A stretch of 64,000 nt of DNA from Tahibacter harae (lineage in GTDB: Bacteria > Pseudomonadota > Gammaproteobacteria > Xanthomonadales > Rhodanobacteraceae). The number at the start of each line of letters is the position of its first letter. Position 1 is the stretch's first letter. A program made the position numbers and the translations under genes. Below are positions 8,425 through 16,605 of this stretch, one piece after another. Under the pieces are notes generated by a model that saw only the letters and a program-made list of their open reading frames with translations, made no database searches and was not told where the DNA came from. The DNA lies in NCBI RefSeq assembly GCF_024437735.1, contig NZ_JANFQO010000001.1, positions 248,001-312,000 of the forward strand, written 5' to 3'.

Positions 8425-9762
8425 TCACGGCTGCAACCCGTCGGCAAAGATGCGGTCGTCGGCGCCGCTGAGCTGCGCCAGCATTGCGGCGTTGGTCTTG
8501 AGTATGGCGCCGCCCATGGCCTGGGCGTTGATGCCCATGTTCGCCGGCGTGTCCGTGCTGCTGTGGTAATGCGGATAGACGTCCCAGTCCGATTCGATCG
8601 CGAGCAGGGTTTCCTTGCCCGCATTCAAATACGGCATATGGTCGGAACCGAACGGATTGGTGCTCAGCGTAACGTTCAGCGCAGGCACGTAGGTCGCCGC
8701 CGCCGCGGCGAAGCGGTCGAGGAAGGATTGGTACAAAGCCTTGCTTTCGTACAGCACATCCAGCGTGCCATCGGCGCTGTAGCCGATCATGTCCATGATC
8801 ACGACCGACTTCACCTTGGCCAGGTCGCCGGCGGAAGACAGGGCCGAAACATGCGCGGCGCTGCCCAGCAGGCCCTGTTCCTCGCCCGCATAGCACATGA
8901 ACAGCACTGAGCGGCGCGGCTTGAACGGCAGCAGCGCGCGGGCGAGTTCGATCACGCCGGCGCAGCCGCTGGCATTGTCCTCAGCGCCGGGCGTATTGCT
9001 CACGCTGTTGCCGTTCGCATTGCGCGAGTCGTAGTGCGCGCCGACGATGATCCATTCGTCCGGCAGGCGAGTGCCGGTCCAGCGCCCGATCACGTTCTGC
9101 CGCGAGATCGTGCCCGTCGGCCCCTGCATGGTGAACGAAGGCTGGCTCACGGCCAGGCCCAGTTGCTGGAACTGCTGTCCCAGCCAGTCGCGCGCGGCGG
9201 CGATGCCGCTGCTGCCGTAGCTGGAACGGTCCCAGGAAGCGAGCTGGCTGACATCGGCAAACCAGCGCGCGGCATCGACACGCTGCACCACGGGCAGGAT
9301 CAGCGGATCCGGCGCCGCGCGCGCCGCGGCGTCGAGCCGGTACTGCCGCGCCAGCACTTGGCCGCCGGCCTGCACGCGGCGCCATTCGTCGTGTCCGGCG
9401 CGCGCGGCGGGCAGGCTGCCTCCCGCCGGCAGCAGGCGCAATTGCCAGCGGCCGCCGCGGGCAAGCAGACGGCCGGGCGCGGGCTCCTCGTCGTTGCAGC
9501 CGATCGCGCGCAGGGCGAGATCGCGGCGGTCCACTTCGGCCAGCTCGCCCCGCAGCGGCGCCTCAGCCGCGAGCGCCCGCAGCGGCGCAGCGGCGCCGCC
9601 CACGACCAGGCTGTCGCCCAGTTCTATCCACCAGTCCGCGCCGGGCGCATGGCGATAGCTTTCCACCTCGGCGGCGCTGGCATGGCGGATGTCGATGACC
9701 AGCGCGTGCCCGGGCGCACTCGCGGCGGGCAGGGCCAGGATGAGGGCAAGCGCAGGCAGCAT
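8425..9762 (-). CDS. Secreted M28-family zinc aminopeptidase
   Basis: A 445-residue exported metallopeptidase. It has a short signal peptide (MLPALALILALPAASAPG), an N-terminal prodomain-like region to about residue 170, and an M28 catalytic domain. Co-catalytic zinc ligands are visible in order: His243 (GAHYDS), Asp262 (PGAEDNASG), the acid/base and ligand Glu294-Glu295 (AGEEQGLLGS), Asp324 (VIMDMIGY) and His400 (YHSSTDT). The domain order matches leucine-aminopeptidase-like M28 enzymes of Xanthomonas relatives. The last residues, DDRIFADGLQP, lie beyond the catalytic fold and recur at the end of the delta-60 protein at 43106-44551. Likely role: extracellular peptide hydrolysis. Confidence 0.9.
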   Translation of the reverse strand: MLPALALILALPAASAPGHALVIDIRHASAAEVESYRHAPGADWWIELGDSLVVGGAAAPLRALAAEAPLRGELAEVDRRDLALRAIGCNDEEPAPGRLLARGGRWQLRLLPAGGSLPAARAGHDEWRRVQAGGQVLARQYRLDAAARAAPDPLILPVVQRVDAARWFADVSQLASWDRSSYGSSGIAAARDWLGQQFQQLGLAVSQPSFTMQGPTGTISRQNVIGRWTGTRLPDEWIIVGAHYDSRNANGNSVSNTPGAEDNASGCAGVIELARALLPFKPRRSVLFMCYAGEEQGLLGSAAHVSALSSAGDLAKVKSVVIMDMIGYSADGTLDVLYESKALYQSFLDRFAAAAATYVPALNVTLSTNPFGSDHMPYLNAGKETLLAIESDWDVYPHYHSSTDTPANMGINAQAMGGAILKTNAAMLAQLSGADDRIFADGLQP

Positions 9763-9972
9763 CGCGGCGATCCGCTGGAATGACGCGCAAGTCTAGCAAC
9801 GCGGAACGGCCACTCTGCTGTGTGTTTCGCGCCCATCGTTCCTGCATCCGGTCACAGGTTTTGCCGCAGGCGAGCGTTGGCGCCGCTTTGCGTGCAAAGC
9901 GCGCGGTGGCATTGCTATACAGCCGGCCAGCCAGATCCTGGCGTCATCGCTCTTTTTTCCGAGGAAATTTGC

Positions 9973-10887
9973 ATGTTGCACCTTCTACGCACGGTCGCCG
10001 CCTGTGCCGGCCTGTTCCTGCTCGCCAGCCAGGCCCCGGCTGCACCGCCGGCCACACCGCAGCAGGCCGTCGATGCGCTGCTCGCCGCCGACCGCGCCTA
10101 CGCCGCGGCCAGCGCCAGGACCGACCTGATCAGCGGCCTGAGCGCCATGTTCGCCGACGACGTGGTCATGCCCGTGCCCGGCAACCGTTTCGCCCGCGGC
10201 GCGGCCGAAGTACGCGACTACCTGCGCAGCGTGCCGGACAACGCCAAGTCGCGCCTGGAATGGGCGCCGCAGCGCGGCGGCATTTCCGCCGACGGCCAGC
10301 ACGGCTTCACCTTCGGCTACATGACCCTGCACAAGCCCGACCAGAGCACCCAGGCGCAGAAATACCTGGCTTACTGGATACGCCGCAACGACAGCTGGCG
10401 CGTGGTGGTTTACAAGCGCAGCCGCAGCAACGCCGCGCCGGCGCAGCCCGCGCCCCTGCCGCCGGCGCTGCCGGCCCAGCTCGCCGCCACGCCGGCCGAC
10501 GCGGCACATACGCAGGAATACGCGCGCAGCCTGGACCAGGCCGAACGCACCTTCTCCGATACCGCCCAGCGCATTGGACTGGGCCCCGCCTTCGCCCAGT
10601 ACGGCAGCGCCGACGCGATCAACCTGGGCGGCCCGGACGATGCCGAAGTGGTGCTGGGCGCCGACAAGATCGCCCTCGCCGTCGGCGCCGGATTGGCGCC
10701 GGGTACCAGCCCGGTAACCTGGGCACCGGACGAAGTCATCGTCGCCGGCAGCGGCGATCTGGGCATCACCATCGGTTTTCTGCAGCCCAACGCCGGCGCG
10801 GCGGACACCGGCCGCAAGCCGGTGCCGTTCTTTACGATCTGGCGCCGCGCCACTACCGCCGATCCCTGGCGCTACGTCGCCGAATGA
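9973..10887 (+). CDS. Exported protein with two tandem NTF2-like (SnoaL/DUF4440-type) domains
   Basis: A 304-residue protein started at the ATG at 9973 because of the GAGGAAA site 6 bases upstream; the signal peptide (LLRTVAACAGLFLLASQAPA) fits this start only. Residues about 30-140 (AVDALLAADRAYAAASART, MFADDVVMPVPGNRFARGAAEVRDYL, YWIRRNDSWRVVVYKRS) form one NTF2-like domain. Residues about 165-300 (SLDQAERTFSDTAQRIGLGPAFAQYG, ...IWRRATTADPWRYVAE) look like a second copy. NTF2-like folds bind small molecules or act as simple enzymes; no catalytic residues can be named. A Pro/Ala linker joins the domains. Function unknown. Confidence 0.78.
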   Translation: MLHLLRTVAACAGLFLLASQAPAAPPATPQQAVDALLAADRAYAAASARTDLISGLSAMFADDVVMPVPGNRFARGAAEVRDYLRSVPDNAKSRLEWAPQRGGISADGQHGFTFGYMTLHKPDQSTQAQKYLAYWIRRNDSWRVVVYKRSRSNAAPAQPAPLPPALPAQLAATPADAAHTQEYARSLDQAERTFSDTAQRIGLGPAFAQYGSADAINLGGPDDAEVVLGADKIALAVGAGLAPGTSPVTWAPDEVIVAGSGDLGITIGFLQPNAGAADTGRKPVPFFTIWRRATTADPWRYVAE

Positions 10888-10967
10888 ACCGCGCCGGCGG
10901 CCAGGGGTACGGCAGAGACTGGTAGACTCCGCGGCGCTGCCGTCCGGCAGCGCCGCGCGCCCTATGC

Positions 10968-12377
10968 ATGCTCCGCCGCCAGATTCCGTCCACAGGGATA
11001 ATTTGCGCGCTTTTCGCAATTGTCTATGCGGCAGCTTTCTTCCCGGGCTACGTCTCCTTCGACAGCGCCTACCAGTGGTGGCAGGCGCGCAGCGGCGAGA
11101 TCTCCACCATCAACGGCGTCGGCATCGTGCTGCTGTGGCGGGCCGGCGGCCTGCTGCACGACGGGCCGGCGCCGCTGCTGCTGTTCAACCTGGTACTGTT
11201 CTGGACCGGCGCCGCCTGGATCGCCCAGGCCGCCGGCGCGACGCCTGCACGGCGCCTGCTGCTGCCGCTGCTGTTGGGACTGGCGCCGGCGAGCTGGCTG
11301 CTGGCGCATATCTGGTCGGATATCAGCCTGCTCGCCCTGCTGCTGTTCGCAACCGGCGCACTGCTGCGGCAGCGCGAACGTCCCGGCTGCGGCTTTGCGC
11401 TGCTGGCCGGGCTGGCCTGCGCGTTCGCGCTGGCGCAGCGCCATAACGCCGTATTCGCAGTGGCGCCGCTGCTGGCATTGCTGGCCCGCGCCGACCAGGC
11501 CGAGGGTGCGGCGCGCCGGCGCCGCCTGGGCGCGGCGGCGCTGGCCGGGCTGCTGCTGTTCGGCGGCGTGCAGCTGCTCGCCGCGCAGCTGACCCGCGTG
11601 CATTATCCGGTGCTGCCTTCGCTCACCCTGTGGGATCTCGCCGGCATGTCGGTGCGCGAGCAGCAGATCCTGCTGCCGGACTACGTGATCGAAGCGCGTA
11701 CCTCGCTCGACGACCTGGCCTCGGCCTACGTGCCCTGGAGCAATACACCGCTGTTCGCCAGCCCCCGCGCCGGCGTGCGCTATCCGTTCCAGAGCTGGCC
11801 CGAGGCCGATCTGCGCCGGCTGGACCGCGACTGGCTGCAGCGCCTGGCGCAGCATCCGCGCGCCTACCTGGCCCACCGCGGCGAACTGCTGGCCGGCCTG
11901 TTCGGCACGCGCCCGCGCAGCCTGCCGATGGAGCTGACCTATGTCGCCGGTCCCGTGGTGTACAAGGACAACCCGCCTGTCAGCGTACCCGACACCGCGC
12001 TGCGCCGCCTGGCCCTGGCCGGCTTCGATACGCTGCGCGCGACGCCGGCCTTCGCCGCCTGGCCTTACCTGCTGTTCGGCCTCTGCGGCGCCTGGCGCGC
12101 CTGGCGCCGGCGCGATGCGCTGAGCGCACCGGCGCTGTGGCTGTGCGCCAGCGCCTGGGCCTATGCCCTGCCCTACGCCGTGCTCGCCCCGGCGGCGGAA
12201 TTCCGCTATCTGGCCTGGAGCTGCGGCATCAGCCTGGTGCTGGGCTGGCTGGGTTTTTTCGCCCGGCCGGCGAAATCCGTGCCGGCTGCGCAGAGCATCG
12301 AACGGCCTGAACGGGATTCACTCCGCCGCCCCACGCTCGGCCCCGCCCCCTGCGGCCAAACCCCGCCGGCCGCTTGA
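10968..12377 (+). CDS. Polytopic inner-membrane protein, GT-C-like
   Basis: A 469-residue protein with roughly nine to eleven hydrophobic segments: for example GIICALFAIVYAAAFFPGY, LLLFNLVLFWTGAAWIAQAA and LLLPLLLGLAPASWLLAHI near the N-terminus and LCASAWAYALPYAVLAPA near the C-terminus. An acidic motif sits in the first loop (YVSFDSAYQWWQA) and there is an extracytoplasmic-type stretch around residues 210-320. This layout resembles GT-C fold glycosyltransferases that use polyprenyl-linked sugars, but no family motif is certain. The C-terminal 35 residues are charged and probably cytoplasmic. The start at 10968 overlaps an alternative ATG at 10964 in another frame. Confidence 0.65.
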   Translation: MLRRQIPSTGIICALFAIVYAAAFFPGYVSFDSAYQWWQARSGEISTINGVGIVLLWRAGGLLHDGPAPLLLFNLVLFWTGAAWIAQAAGATPARRLLLPLLLGLAPASWLLAHIWSDISLLALLLFATGALLRQRERPGCGFALLAGLACAFALAQRHNAVFAVAPLLALLARADQAEGAARRRRLGAAALAGLLLFGGVQLLAAQLTRVHYPVLPSLTLWDLAGMSVREQQILLPDYVIEARTSLDDLASAYVPWSNTPLFASPRAGVRYPFQSWPEADLRRLDRDWLQRLAQHPRAYLAHRGELLAGLFGTRPRSLPMELTYVAGPVVYKDNPPVSVPDTALRRLALAGFDTLRATPAFAAWPYLLFGLCGAWRAWRRRDALSAPALWLCASAWAYALPYAVLAPAAEFRYLAWSCGISLVLGWLGFFARPAKSVPAAQSIERPERDSLRRPTLGPAPCGQTPPAA

Positions 12378-12478
12378 CCGCGTTCGGCTGCGCGGTACCG
12401 CAATCCGCGCCGCTGTTCTAGCATCGCGGCGCCGGCACCGTTCTTCGTCGTCCGCACCGTGCCTCAGGGGAGTACGCA

Positions 12479-12997
12479 ATGGCCTCGTTTCCGAAGATCG
12501 ATTCACCCTGTCCGCTGCGCTGGAAGGAAATGCCCAGCGCCGGGCGCGATTTCTGCACGCTGTGCAAGCGTCAGGTGCACAACCTGGATGCCATGAGCCT
12601 GGATGAGCGCCGCGCTTTCCTCGCCTCCTGCAGCGGCGAGGTCTGCGTCGCCTACACCGTGCCGCGCAAGCCGCTGCGCGCTGCCGCCGCCGGCCTGGGC
12701 CTGGCCGCGGCGCTGAGCCTGACGCCGGCCCTGGCCGAGCCGCCCGCAGCAATGTCGCCGGTGGCACAGCAAAGCCTGCTGCCGGGCGAGCCCAAGGCGG
12801 ATTGCGATACGCCGCCGGAGGAAGAAGAATTCCTGCCGATCGTTTATTTGGGTGGGGTGCGCAATCCCGCCGCCGCGCAGCTGGAACTGGAAACCGCGGA
12901 CAACGACCTGCCGGAGCTGCCTGTGATTGACGACGACGCCTTGCTGCCTGCGGCAGAATTCGTCGCGCCGCCGCAGGATGCGGCGAAACCGCGTTGA
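12479..12997 (+). CDS. Membrane-anchored protein with N-terminal five-Cys metal-binding-like domain
   Basis: A 172-residue protein preceded by a strong AGGGGAG site. Residues 1-63 hold Cys11, Cys26, Cys29, Cys51 and Cys56 in the pattern SPCPLRW.EM, GRDFCTLCKRQVHNLDAMS and CSGEVCVAY. The arrangement C-W-M-GR.FC..C...V.(D/N) resembles a domain found at the start of many Bacteroidetes proteins, suggesting a small Zn or Fe site; this is recalled similarity, not a search. A hydrophobic stretch (about 67-86) follows, then an acidic, Pro-rich tail (PPEEEEFLPIVYLGG) probably outside the cytoplasm. Function unknown. Confidence 0.75.
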   Translation: MASFPKIDSPCPLRWKEMPSAGRDFCTLCKRQVHNLDAMSLDERRAFLASCSGEVCVAYTVPRKPLRAAAAGLGLAAALSLTPALAEPPAAMSPVAQQSLLPGEPKADCDTPPEEEEFLPIVYLGGVRNPAAAQLELETADNDLPELPVIDDDALLPAAEFVAPPQDAAKPR

Positions 12998-13020
12998 CGC
13001 CTGCCCTACCTGACGCCATC

Positions 13021-13051
13021 CGCCGGCGCGCGACGCAAGTCCGCGCCGGCG
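13021..13051. terminator. Hairpin between convergent genes
   Basis: CGCCGGCGCG and CGCGCCGGCG form a perfect 10-bp stem with an 11-base loop, between the plus-strand Cys-rich gene and the minus-strand transglutaminase gene. No T-tract follows on either side, so it may only support termination or protect 3' ends. Confidence 0.4.
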
Positions 13052-13094
13052 CAGTACGCAGCCGTTGCAGAAAACGGCGATTTTCACCGGTGTT

Positions 13095-14519
13095 TCAAGG
13101 CACTTTCGTCGCACCGCCCAGCGGACGGCGCGGCGCCACCTGACCCGCGTCCACCAGCCGCAGGCGGCGCATGCGCTGCAGCACACCGGCATAGTCGTCG
13201 GGCGAGCCGTCACCCACCACCAGCACGACATGGGTGGACTCGAATCCGCCCAGGCCGGCGTCGAAACTGCGCCAGCGCTTGCCGTCCCAGACCTGTACCC
13301 AGCTGTGCGGGCTGAACACATCGCGCCCGCCGGCAAAACGGCTGGAATAGGCCAGGCCGCCGACCACGCGCGCGGGCAGTCCCAATGCCCGCGCCGCGGC
13401 GGCCAGCAGCAGGGCGAATTCGGTGCAGTCGCCGCTGCGGTTATGCAGGGCCTGCAACGCGCTGGCATAGCCCAGGACCTCGCGGCTGCCGCTCATATGC
13501 ACATAGACCGCCGTCTCCAGCCGGCGCATGCGCCCTTCGATGGAACCGCCAGGCCCGGCCGCGGAACGCGCAAATGCGCGGATTTCCCCCTCCTCGCTCT
13601 CCACCCAGGCATTGGCACGGCGATAGCGTTCCAGCTCGGCCGGCGTGGGCGCGGCTTCATCGCCGCAATCGGCACAGATCGTGACCACACTGCGCCTGCC
13701 GTCCACCACCACGCGCTGTTCGCCGGTGGATGGCAGTGCCGGCGCACCGCCGTCGCTGTCCTCGAATACGTAGCGCAGCTTGCCGTGGCGGGCCTGGGCC
13801 GGAAAACGGTACGGCGTGGCCACCGCCAGGCGCTGCAACAGATCCAGGTCCTGCACGGGCGCCGGCGCGCAGGCTTCGGCGCAGGGCTGGCTGGTGAGCA
13901 CGGCGCCGCCCAGGTTCCAGCTGGCCAGCACGCGCTGCTGCACCAGCGACCAGCGCAGCAGGCGGCGCCCGCCGATGCTGTCGCGCTGCAGCTCCAGCAC
14001 ACCGTCCACGGCGAGGCCGTCGCTGCTCAGGCGCACCGGCACCAACTGTGCGGCAAGCAGATCCAGTTCGGTGTAGTCGAAAGCCCAGGCCTGCCCGGCC
14101 GGCTGCGCCGCAATGCGCCGCACCAGCCCGACATCGAGCAGCAGGTCCGCCGGCAGCGCCAGCGTACGCCGGCTTTGCTGCTTGCCCACACGCTGTTGCA
14201 GCACGATGCGGCCGTCGCCGATGCGGGCCTCGGCCTCGCTGCGCTCCAGCCCCGTGACAGTGCGCTGCCAGGCCGACAGCGGCCGGCCATCGCTGCTTTC
14301 GGCACTGCGCCGCTCGCCTTCGAGGGTTTCGCGCGAACCGTTGGCGCTGACTTCGATGCGGAACTGCTCGCGCGTGCGGCGCAGGCCGTCCTGTTCACGC
14401 AGTTCGAATACCGACTCGCCGTAGCGCGCGCCGGCGTGTTCTATCGATGCCCTGTATTCGCGCGCCGCCGCACCGGTACAGACCAGTGCCAGCAGCACCA
14501 TTGCCAGGCAGCGCCGCAT
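13095..14519 (-). CDS. Exported transglutaminase-like protein
   Basis: A 474-residue protein with a signal peptide (RRCLAMVLLALVCTGAAA). Residues 20-300 form an N-terminal all-beta-like region seen in bacterial transglutaminase-like proteins. The papain-like core is in the C-terminal third, with a visible triad: Cys365 (NRSGDCTEFA), His405 (FSPHSWVQVW) and Asp420 (SFDAGLG). Family members are cysteine proteases or acyltransferases on periplasmic or secreted proteins; the substrate here is unknown. Two Cys pairs in the beta region (CAEAC, CADC) suggest disulfides, in keeping with export. Confidence 0.87.
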   Translation of the reverse strand: MRRCLAMVLLALVCTGAAAREYRASIEHAGARYGESVFELREQDGLRRTREQFRIEVSANGSRETLEGERRSAESSDGRPLSAWQRTVTGLERSEAEARIGDGRIVLQQRVGKQQSRRTLALPADLLLDVGLVRRIAAQPAGQAWAFDYTELDLLAAQLVPVRLSSDGLAVDGVLELQRDSIGGRRLLRWSLVQQRVLASWNLGGAVLTSQPCAEACAPAPVQDLDLLQRLAVATPYRFPAQARHGKLRYVFEDSDGGAPALPSTGEQRVVVDGRRSVVTICADCGDEAAPTPAELERYRRANAWVESEEGEIRAFARSAAGPGGSIEGRMRRLETAVYVHMSGSREVLGYASALQALHNRSGDCTEFALLLAAAARALGLPARVVGGLAYSSRFAGGRDVFSPHSWVQVWDGKRWRSFDAGLGGFESTHVVLVVGDGSPDDYAGVLQRMRRLRLVDAGQVAPRRPLGGATKVP

Positions 14520-14601
14520 GCCATCCCCTGTCCCGCCGCAGCGGCCGGCGCGGAACGCGCGCGGCCGCCGGCGATGGGAGCAACGCTAGCGCAAAACGGA
14601 C

Positions 14602-15819
14602 TCAGGCGGCGATGCCGAAGGGATCGTCTATCGAATGCGCCGGCTGGGTGAACCAGCGCGGGCCCTGCTCAGTCATGTAGAAATGGTCTTCATGGCGGAT
14701 GCCGAACTCGCCCGGCACGCAGATCATGGGCTCGTTGGAAAAACACATGCCGGCCGCCAGCGGCGTGCGGTCGCCGCCGACCAGGTAAGGCCATTCGTGG
14801 ATGTCCAGGCCTATGCCGTGGCCGGTACGGTGCGGCAGGCCCGGCAAGGCATAGCCCGGGCCCAGGCCCTGGGCTTCCAGATACTGCCGCGCGGCCGCAT
14901 CGACCGCCTCGCAGGGCACGCCGGGCCGGGCCGCGGCGAAGGCGGCGGCCTGGGCAGCTTTTTCCACATTCCAGATTTCGCGCTGGCGCGCCGTGGGTTC
15001 GCCGAAGACATAGCTGCGCGTGATGTCGGACATGTAGCCGTGCACCAGGCAGCCGGTGTCGATCAGCACCATGTCGCCGCGCTGCAGCGCCTTGGGCGTC
15101 TTCACGCCGTGGGGGAAGGCGCTGTCCGGACCGAACAGCACGATGCAGAAATACGAGCCGGACGCGCCGACGCGGCGGTGCGCCTCGTCGATGAAATCTT
15201 CCACCTCGGCCGCGCTGATGCCTTCGTACAGCATGCTGGCCACGGCCTTGTGCACGGCCAGGGTCATGTCGTGGGCGCACTGCATCAGGGCGATCTCGCT
15301 GGCCGATTTGCGCATGCGGCAGCCGGCGGTGACCGCCTTGGCATTCACCAGCTGCAGCTGCGGCGCCAGCTGGCGCAGGCCGTCGACGGTGAAGAACGGC
15401 GTGCTCTCGCACAGGCCCAGGCGCGCGTCCGCGGCGACGCCGTGGGCGGTCAGGCGCTGCAGCACCAGTTCGTAGGGGCTCTCGTGCTCGTGCCAGGTGT
15501 GGATAGCGCCAGGCACCACCTGGTAGCCGCGCACCGTGCCTTCCTCGAAAGCCGGAGCCAGGTATTCCAGCTCGCCTTCGGCCGGCAGCAGGGCGCCGAC
15601 CAGGCGTTCGCTGGACCGCCAGACCAGGCCGCTGAAATAGCGCAGGCTGGTGCCGGCATGCAGGTACAGCGCAGCCAGGCCTTGCTCGCGCAGCAGCGCC
15701 TGGGCGCGCGCGATGCGCGCGCGGTATTCGTCCAGGCCTATCGGCGCCACGCCGTCGTTCATGCGGTGCAGGCCGGCCAAGGCCGCTTCGCGGCTGCTGC
15801 CGCCGATACCCAGGGTCAT
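14602..15819 (-). CDS. M24-family metallopeptidase (Xaa-Pro dipeptidase/aminopeptidase-like)
   Basis: A 405-residue protein with the creatinase N-terminal domain (about 30-165) and the pita-bread catalytic domain (about 170-395). All five dinuclear metal ligands are present: Asp254 (LIDTGC), Asp265 (SDITRSY), His334 (RTGHGIGLDIHE), Glu363 (SNEPMI) and Glu377 (IRHEDH). No signal peptide, so cytoplasmic cleavage of imported dipeptides or Pro-containing peptides is expected. It is transcribed divergently from an XRE-cupin regulator, as for the PsdR/dipeptidase pair of Pseudomonas, suggesting that the regulator controls it. An internal ATG at 15762 is an alternative start. Confidence 0.9.
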   Translation of the reverse strand: MTLGIGGSSREAALAGLHRMNDGVAPIGLDEYRARIARAQALLREQGLAALYLHAGTSLRYFSGLVWRSSERLVGALLPAEGELEYLAPAFEEGTVRGYQVVPGAIHTWHEHESPYELVLQRLTAHGVAADARLGLCESTPFFTVDGLRQLAPQLQLVNAKAVTAGCRMRKSASEIALMQCAHDMTLAVHKAVASMLYEGISAAEVEDFIDEAHRRVGASGSYFCIVLFGPDSAFPHGVKTPKALQRGDMVLIDTGCLVHGYMSDITRSYVFGEPTARQREIWNVEKAAQAAAFAAARPGVPCEAVDAAARQYLEAQGLGPGYALPGLPHRTGHGIGLDIHEWPYLVGGDRTPLAAGMCFSNEPMICVPGEFGIRHEDHFYMTEQGPRWFTQPAHSIDDPFGIAA

Positions 15820-15866
15820 TGCAGGATTCCCGCCATGGCGCGCCGCGCCGGATCGGTCGAAATTAC

Positions 15867-15917
15867 GTCCGACTAAAATTCAGGTCAAATGAAATCTTAG
15901 GTCCCACTAAAATTCGC
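15867..15917. promoter_or_regulatory. Three direct repeats with 17-bp period between M24 and XRE-cupin genes
   Basis: Units start at 15867, 15884 and 15901: GTCCGACTAAAATTCAG, GTCAAATGAAATCTTAG and GTCCCACTAAAATTCGC. Units 1 and 3 match at 14 of 17 positions; unit 2 matches unit 1 at 10. The AT-rich core stands out from flanking DNA. The position in the 166-bp divergent region makes these candidate operators for the XRE-cupin protein, overlapping both promoters. Binding is inferred. Confidence 0.6.
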
Positions 15918-15985
15918 CCACGCTCCAGCCTGCCCCTAAACTGCCATCCACCGCGCCGGGGCGCTTACGCAGACAGGGAGGCGGC

Positions 15986-16552
15986 ATGAGCATGGAGCAG
16001 ATCGGCCAACGGCTGCGCCGCTACCGGCGCGCGGCCGGCAAGACCTTGCTGGAAGTCGCCACCGAGGCCGGCCTCTCGGCTGGCTTCCTGTCCCAGGCCG
16101 AGCGCAATCTGTCGGGCCTGTCGATCACCTCGCTGGCCGCCATCGCCAAGGCGCTGAACGTGCCGCTGCGCCTGCTCATCGACCAGCCGCCGCAGCCCTC
16201 GCCCGATTCCCACGCCGGCCAGCGCCTGCGCTATTCCACCAGCGACCGCGGCCAGAGCTACGAACGCCTTTCCAGCAGCTTCCCCGGCAGCCAGATCAAT
16301 GCGGTGAAGATGACCCTGCCGGTGGGCTACGAATCCGAGGAAGTCGCCCACGGCGGCGACGAATTCGCCTACGTGCTGTCGGGCTGCGTGCGCTATCGCA
16401 TCGCCGGCGTGGACTATCTGCTGCGCAGCGGCGATTCGCTGCATTTCGACAGCCGCCAGCTGCATCTGCTGGCCAATGCCGGCGAGCAGACGGCGGAAAT
16501 CGTCTCGGTGGGCACCCTGGCCATCTTCGACGATACGCCGGCAACTCCGTAG
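15986..16552 (+). CDS. XRE-family transcriptional regulator with C-terminal cupin sensor
   Basis: A 188-residue regulator with a good AGGGAGG site. Residues 6-65 are an XRE-type helix-turn-helix (IGQRLRRYRRAAGKTLLEVA, GLSAGFLSQAERNLSGLSI). Residues about 105-180 form a small cupin barrel (VAHGGDEFAYVLSGCVRYRI, LRSGDSLHFDSRQLHLLAN). In this class (PuuR, PsdR, SutR) the cupin binds a small ligand that modulates repression. The divergent M24 peptidase suggests a peptide or amino-acid ligand and local repression of that gene. The three 17-bp repeats upstream are the likely binding region. Confidence 0.9.
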   Translation: MSMEQIGQRLRRYRRAAGKTLLEVATEAGLSAGFLSQAERNLSGLSITSLAAIAKALNVPLRLLIDQPPQPSPDSHAGQRLRYSTSDRGQSYERLSSSFPGSQINAVKMTLPVGYESEEVAHGGDEFAYVLSGCVRYRIAGVDYLLRSGDSLHFDSRQLHLLANAGEQTAEIVSVGTLAIFDDTPATP

Positions 16553-16605
16553 CCCGCGCCGCGCGGCGCCATCGTCAGCCCACTTCCCTTCGCCCACGGA
16601 TCCCG

